Shown: piece after piece, positions 60,185-64,000 of the stretch
How positions within the stretch are numbered: the first letter of the stretch is position 1
Layout of the letters: every line of letters begins with the position of its first letter
Assembly (NCBI RefSeq): GCF_965208895.1
Contig: NZ_OZ242363.1
Coordinates: forward strand, 1,488,001 to 1,552,000
From: Poriferisodalis sp965208895
Lineage (GTDB): Bacteria > Actinomycetota > Acidimicrobiia > Acidimicrobiales > Poriferisodalaceae
Direction of reading: 5' to 3'
Length of the DNA stretch: 64,000 nucleotides
Program-made: the position numbers and the translations under genes
Notes under the pieces: generated by a model
Told to the model about the DNA's origin: nothing
Database searches by the model: none
Seen by the model: the letters and a program-made list of their open reading frames with translations, nothing else

Positions 60185-60254
60185 AATTGTTTCCCACTCT
60201 TGTTCGCTTCGCTCACAGGCCGCTCGGGCCACGGCTTCGCCTTACGGCTCAGCC
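60185..60254 (-). repeat. Interspersed repeat, copy E
   Basis: A 70-bp copy almost identical to copy C in the oxidoreductase gene. It lies in the 207-bp divergent region between the glycosyltransferase and the ABC permease, and includes the false upstream start of the former. Confidence 0.85.
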
Positions 60255-60280
60255 TCGGGCGCCTTCGTAGGATGACCGGC

Positions 60281-61132
60281 ATGGACGCCGACGGCTCCGG
60301 TGCCGGCGATGCAACGGTGAGACCGCTCATCGACTTGACATCACGGCCATCGACGCTGACCTATCTGCGCGAAGCGTGGCGGCGGCGTGAGTTCGCCATC
60401 GTGGTGCCCGCACAGGATCTGCGGGCCCAGAACATGGACACCACGCTGGGTCAGCTCTGGCACCTGGTGAATCCGGCGCTGCTGGTCGGCGTGTACTTCC
60501 TGGTGTTCGGCGTGATCATCGACACGAAACGCGGGGTCGACAACTTCCTAGGCTTCCTCATCGTCGGCGTCGTGCTGTTCCATTTGACCCAACGCGTCAC
60601 GCTGGAAGCGTCCGGCTCGATCACCCAGAACCTGGGCCTCATCCGTTCGATCCAATTCCCGCGCATCCTGCTGCCCGCAGCGTCGGTGAACGGCCAGACT
60701 GCGGCGTTCGTGCCTGCGCTGGTGCTGGCGCTGCTGGCGGTGCTGGCGACCGGCGAGCTGCCGACGCTGCGATGGTTCGTCCTGCCGGCCGTGCTGGTGG
60801 CGCAGTTCGCCTTCAACTTCGGGGTCGCGCTGTTGGTAGCCCGCATTGGGACGACGATGCCGGATCTTCGCCAGATCCTGCCGCACCTGTTCCGGCTGCT
60901 GTTCTACGGCTCGGGCGTGATCTTCAGCGTCGACGCGTTCGTGCAGAGCACAGCGTGGCGGCGGGCCTTCGCGCTCAACCCGATCTACGACGTGATCACT
61001 TGCGCCCGCTGGTGCCTGCTGGGCGAGCCGGTGGATCTGTGGGTTGTGGCTGGACTGGCGGTGTGGTGCATCGTGATGCCGGCTGTGGGGTTCGTCGTGT
61101 TCCACCGGTCCGAGCAGAGGCTGGGCGCGTGA
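60281..61132 (+). CDS. ABC-2 type polysaccharide export permease (Wzm-like)
   Basis: A 283-residue permease with about six helices. The cytosolic N-terminus (YLREAWRRREFAIVVPAQDLRAQNMDTTLGQLWHLVNP) matches the conserved amphipathic region of O-antigen/teichoic acid exporters (RYRQTxLGxLWxxxxP). ATG at 60281 is 8 nt after AGGA; ATG at 60272 is possible. The frame open upstream is antisense. It is followed by the ATPase gene with a GTGA overlap. Confidence 0.9.
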   Translation: MDADGSGAGDATVRPLIDLTSRPSTLTYLREAWRRREFAIVVPAQDLRAQNMDTTLGQLWHLVNPALLVGVYFLVFGVIIDTKRGVDNFLGFLIVGVVLFHLTQRVTLEASGSITQNLGLIRSIQFPRILLPAASVNGQTAAFVPALVLALLAVLATGELPTLRWFVLPAVLVAQFAFNFGVALLVARIGTTMPDLRQILPHLFRLLFYGSGVIFSVDAFVQSTAWRRAFALNPIYDVITCARWCLLGEPVDLWVVAGLAVWCIVMPAVGFVVFHRSEQRLGA

Positions 61133-61878
61133 GCGACCCGACTGTCACGGTCGAGGTGCGCGAGGCTCACGTCAGCTACCGGGTGTTCGAAGAGCCTGCC
61201 ATGGGCCTCAAGCAGGGCTTCGCCCGGGGACGGATGCGCCGCCAGTACCGCATGATCCCGGCAGTTCAGGGCGTGACACTCAATCTGCACGAGCACGAGA
61301 CCCTGGGCCTGATCGGGCCGAACGGTGCGGGCAAGTCGACGCTGCTCGCTGCGATGACCGGTCTGCTGCCCCTGCGCTCGGGCAGCATCCGAGGACGGTC
61401 GCGGCCGTCGCTGCTCGGCGTGTCGTCGGTGCTGCGGCCGGCATTGTCAGGCCGGCGCAACATTCTGATCGGCGGGCTGGCGCTGGGTTTCACCCGCGCC
61501 GAGGTCGAGCGCCGGATGGACGAGATCATCGACTTCGCCGGGTTGCGTGCCGCCATCGACCGCCCGATGCGGACGTATTCCGCGGGAATGCGCGCCCGGC
61601 TGCGCTTCGCCATCGCCACGGCCCGGATACCCGAGATCCTGCTGATCGACGAGGCGCTGACCGTGGGTGACGAGGAGTTTCGGCGGCTGGCGGCCGAGCG
61701 CATCGACGACGTGCGCTCAGCGGCTGGCTCGGTCGTGCTGGTCACCCACAACATGAACGAGATCCGGCGATTCTGCGATCGGGTGGTCTGGCTGGACGAG
61801 GGCCGCATCCGGGCGGTCGGCGAGCCCGCCGAGATCGTCGATGACTACCTCTCGGCCCCCAGCTCCAACTCCCGCTGA
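61129..61878 (+). CDS. ABC transporter ATP-binding protein for polysaccharide export (Wzt-like)
   Basis: A 249-residue ATPase. Walker A GPNGAGKST, a Q-loop region, signature YSAGMRARLRFAIA (Wzt-type instead of LSGGQ), Walker B ILLIDEALTVGD and H-switch VLVTHNMNEI. The C-terminal carbohydrate-binding domain of some Wzt proteins is absent. GTG start overlaps the permease stop (GTGA). Together with the permease it would move a lipid-linked or teichoic acid-like polymer made by the glycosyltransferase. Confidence 0.92.
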   Translation: MSDPTVTVEVREAHVSYRVFEEPAMGLKQGFARGRMRRQYRMIPAVQGVTLNLHEHETLGLIGPNGAGKSTLLAAMTGLLPLRSGSIRGRSRPSLLGVSSVLRPALSGRRNILIGGLALGFTRAEVERRMDEIIDFAGLRAAIDRPMRTYSAGMRARLRFAIATARIPEILLIDEALTVGDEEFRRLAAERIDDVRSAAGSVVLVTHNMNEIRRFCDRVVWLDEGRIRAVGEPAEIVDDYLSAPSSNSR

Positions 61879-61919
61879 AGACTCGGGCGGCTCGCAGCCT
61901 GGGGTGCGAGACTGACCCC

Positions 61920-63290
61920 GTGGCTGCGGGGGCGGGGGTGAACGGCTCGGGCCGGCGCATCATCCTGAACGCGTTCACGATGAACTGCGTCGGTCACATC
62001 CAGCAGGGCCTGTGGAGGCGCGACGACACCCGCCAGCGCGAATACACCTCGCTCGAGCCGTGGCTGGAACTTGCCCGCATCTGCGAGGCGGGCTGCTTCG
62101 ACGCCATCTTCCTGGCGGACGTGATCGGGCTCTACGACACGTACCGAGGCAGCCCCGACACGTCGCTGCGCGAGGCCATGCAGGTGCCCGTGAACGACCC
62201 GATGCTGCTGATCCCAGCCATGGCAACGGTCACCGAGCACCTCGGGTTCGCCTTCACCAGCAACGTGCTGCAGGCGCACCCGTTCACGTTCTCCCGCCAG
62301 ATCTCCACGCTCGACCACCTCACCGGCGGGCGCGTGGCCTGGAACGTTGTGACCTCGTACCTGCAGAACGGTGCGCAGAGCCTCGGCTACCCCCGGCTGC
62401 CCAAGCACGACACACGCTACGAACGAGCCGAGGACTACCTGGACGTGTGCTACAAGCTCTGGGAGGGCAGCTGGTCTGACGATGCCGTGGTGGCCGACAC
62501 CGAACGCGGCGTCTACACCGACCCCGACCGAGTCTGGCCGATCGACCACGAGGGCCCGTACTACTCGGTGGCCGGACCTCACTTGTCGGAGCCGTCGCCG
62601 CAGCGCACGCCGGTGATCTACCAGGCCGGCTCGTCGGACCGGGGGCGGGACTTCGCAGCGAAGCACGCCGAGTGCGTCTTCGTCGTGGGGGGCTCACGAG
62701 GCCTCGGGCGCATTGCGGAGGACATCCGGCGCAGGGTGAGCGCTGCGGGGCGTCATCCCGACGATGTGAAGATCATCGCGGGCCTGTCCCCCATCGTCGG
62801 CGGGACGGAGGCCGAGGCGAAGGCCAAGCACGCCGACTACCTCGAGACGCTCTCGGTGGAAGCGGGTCTGGCGCACCTGAGCGGCAATCTCAATGTCGAT
62901 CTCAGCCACATCGACCCCGACCAGCCGCTCGAATCGCTGCGCACCGAAGGAGTGCGCGGGACGGTCAAGTCCCTGCTGGATTCAGCTCGGCCGGGCACCC
63001 GAACCTTCGGCGACCTCATCAAGCTGAACATGGCTGGGCAGTTCCTGGTGGGCTCACCCGAGCAGATCGCCGATGGCATGGCGCGCCGGCTGGACCAAGG
63101 CGTCGACGGTTTCAACTTGGTGTATGCCACCACCCCAGGCACGTTCGTGGACTTCATCGAAGGGGTCGTCCCAGTGCTGCGCGAGCGAGGTCTCGTGCAG
63201 CGGGAATACCTGCCGGGAACGCTGCGCGAAAAGCTCTTCGGCCGCAGTCGCCTGCCCGACACCCACTACGGCGCCGGTTTCCGCCAATAG
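61920..63290 (+). CDS. NtaA/SnaA/DszA-family FMN-dependent monooxygenase
   Basis: A 456-residue two-component flavin monooxygenase of the luciferase superfamily. Family features: LNAFTMNCVGHIQQGLWR, LARICEAGCFDAIFLADVIG, LDHLTGGRVAWNVVTSYL and YKLWEGSWSDDAVV. The insertion lengths match the nitrilotriacetate/desulfurisation group rather than the ~290-residue F420 enzymes. It requires a separate flavin reductase; one candidate is the gene at 4857. Start is GTG at 61920, 42 bp after the exporter gene; the substrate is unknown. Confidence 0.88.
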   Translation: MAAGAGVNGSGRRIILNAFTMNCVGHIQQGLWRRDDTRQREYTSLEPWLELARICEAGCFDAIFLADVIGLYDTYRGSPDTSLREAMQVPVNDPMLLIPAMATVTEHLGFAFTSNVLQAHPFTFSRQISTLDHLTGGRVAWNVVTSYLQNGAQSLGYPRLPKHDTRYERAEDYLDVCYKLWEGSWSDDAVVADTERGVYTDPDRVWPIDHEGPYYSVAGPHLSEPSPQRTPVIYQAGSSDRGRDFAAKHAECVFVVGGSRGLGRIAEDIRRRVSAAGRHPDDVKIIAGLSPIVGGTEAEAKAKHADYLETLSVEAGLAHLSGNLNVDLSHIDPDQPLESLRTEGVRGTVKSLLDSARPGTRTFGDLIKLNMAGQFLVGSPEQIADGMARRLDQGVDGFNLVYATTPGTFVDFIEGVVPVLRERGLVQREYLPGTLREKLFGRSRLPDTHYGAGFRQ

Positions 63291-63401
63291 CCGACGCGGC
63301 AAGTTCGCACTTGCGCGCTCCTGGCGCCGGATCGCTCGCTCAGCGGAGAGTTGCGGACGGGTTTGGTGGAGGAATGCTGCGCTGGCCGGAATGCGGCCTG
63401 T

Positions 63402-63675
63402 TCAGCCAGCCAACGTGGCCCGTGACGGTCCCCGCAGGGTCACGCCGCCGTCGACGACCAGCGTGTGGCCCGTGATGTAGCGGGCTTCGTCGGTGCACAG
63501 GAATCTGACCGCCGCGCCGATGTCCCAGCCGTTGCCTTCGATTCTCAGCACGCTGGCCCGTCGACGGGCCTCGGCGAGTTCGGAGGGCATGTCGTCGCCG
63601 CCGACGAGCGGCGTCCGCACCGGTGACGATCGCCACCCGCCCGCTCAGATCCGCGCTCGCCCGTGCCCCAGTCAT
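63402..63675 (-). pseudogene. Internally deleted SDR pseudogene
   Basis: The first ~20 codons (ADLSGRVAIVTGA) are the N-terminus of an SDR. They then join, with a frame change, to a C-terminal end (MPSELAEARRRASVLRIEG, RFLCTDEARYITGHTLVVDGG). About 150 residues including the catalytic Tyr-x-x-x-Lys are missing. The deletion is marked at about 63610-63620. The product cannot be active. Confidence 0.8.
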
Positions 63676-63702
63676 CAGCCAGCCCTCGAACGGGGCGCGC
63701 GC

Positions 63703-64000
63703 TCAGCGGCCACCGTTGCGGCGCAACGTGCTGCGGTCTTCCAGCGGCGTCCATGCATCGGCGTAGCCGTCCTGCAGCTCATCGAGTCCAGCTGCCCAGG
63801 CCGTGGGGATCCACGCGTAGCGGGATTCGAGCATGAAGACGAGCATGTCGGCCATCCGCCGGGGCTCCGGATCAGCTGTGGTGCCGGCGTCGTAGGCGTC
63901 GATGTCGGGGCCGTGAGGCAGGAAGGCGTTGTGGATGCTCACGCCGCCGGGCATGAATCCCTCGAGCTTGGCGTCGTAGGTGCCCTCGATGAGCCCCATC
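63703..64000 (-). CDS. hmgA: Homogentisate 1,2-dioxygenase, C-terminal part
   Basis: The gene continues beyond the right edge; ~98 residues are visible. MGLIEGTYDAK...FMPGGVSIHN..LPHGPD is the conserved C-terminal block of homogentisate dioxygenase, with metal-site histidines in this region (the HN and HGPD motifs). The enzyme opens the aromatic ring of homogentisate in tyrosine/phenylalanine breakdown. The methionine at 63999 is internal, not a start. Confidence 0.85.
   Translation of the reverse strand, partial: MGLIEGTYDAKLEGFMPGGVSIHNAFLPHGPDIDAYDAGTTADPEPRRMADMLVFMLESRYAWIPTAWAAGLDELQDGYADAWTPLEDRSTLRRNGGR

Noticed and set aside
60074..60232. Glycosyltransferase starting at 60232
   Set aside because: The extra N-terminus is translated repeat copy E plus low-quality sequence; the ATG at 60073 is at the family start.
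1..64000. General recoding of TGA as a sense codon
   Set aside because: Most complete genes here, such as the selenoprotein itself, the liv genes and the GHKL gene, use TGA as the terminal stop, and only two internal TGAs coincide with Sec motifs and hairpins.

Overview
The window looks like chromosome from a high-GC actinobacterium, most likely an uncultured member of the class Acidimicrobiia. This is inferred from gene content, not from a marker gene. Supporting signs are several luciferase-like F420/FMN oxidoreductases, many short-chain dehydrogenases, a fused ~1,190-residue indolepyruvate ferredoxin oxidoreductase, a branched-chain amino acid ABC operon with a long LivM, phytanoyl-CoA dioxygenase, aldoxime dehydratase and homogentisate dioxygenase genes, and frequent GTG starts. 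No rRNA, tRNA, complete insertion sequence, CRISPR array or prophage was recognised.

The most striking content is two selenoprotein genes, each seen as two same-frame ORFs separated by one in-frame TGA and each followed by a bacterial SECIS-like hairpin at the expected distance. One (7079-7597, +) is a UGSC-family protein, next to a CPTC thioredoxin-fused protein (5448-6992). The other (53894-55039, -) is a GrdB/PrdB-like reductase subunit with a U-x-x-C motif. Both hairpins carry GUG in the apical loop. Genes for Sec synthesis and insertion must lie outside the window.

Layout. 1-12 kb: partial luciferase-like oxidoreductase, gamma-carbonic anhydrase, AAA ATPase, prolyl oligopeptidase, MauE-like protein, flavin reductase, thioredoxin/UGSC pair, mutY, MaoC hydratase divergent from an acyl-CoA dehydrogenase. 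12-18 kb: single-chain restriction-modification enzyme, diguanylate cyclase, SDR plus an SDR remnant, small membrane protein. 18-26 kb: luciferase-like oxidoreductase, then a leftward liv operon (binding protein, livH, livM, livG, livF, NAD-binding oxidoreductase) joined by ATGA/GTGA overlaps. 26-36 kb: EamA exporter, rhomboid protease, AlkD-like protein, SulP transporter, lipoprotein, luciferase-like oxidoreductase, M18 aminopeptidase, phosphatase, and a second AAA ATPase paralogous to the first. 36-48 kb: amtB, a PIN toxin remnant, a 1,161-residue surface protein interrupted near its start by a 19-bp G tract, metB, a broken phosphoribosyltransferase-like/GHKL locus, cbs, and a DUF433/PIN-like toxin-antitoxin pair between direct repeats. 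48-64 kb: aldoxime dehydratase, indolepyruvate oxidoreductase carrying an in-frame repeat, MFS transporter, GrdB-like selenoprotein, SDR, dioxygenase, a two-domain glycosyltransferase with an ABC polysaccharide exporter, a flavin monooxygenase, an SDR pseudogene, and the 3' end of hmgA.

Small repeats are abundant: a ~70-bp interspersed family (five copies, one inside a coding sequence), 60-bp tandem repeats beside a stop codon, a four-unit hairpin array between convergent genes, and three-copy tandem repeats upstream of each AAA ATPase. Metabolically the window combines peptide and amino-acid uptake and catabolism (liv, peptidases, indolepyruvate oxidoreductase, hmgA), sulfur amino-acid interconversion (cbs, metB), acyl-CoA oxidation, redox chemistry and envelope polysaccharide export.
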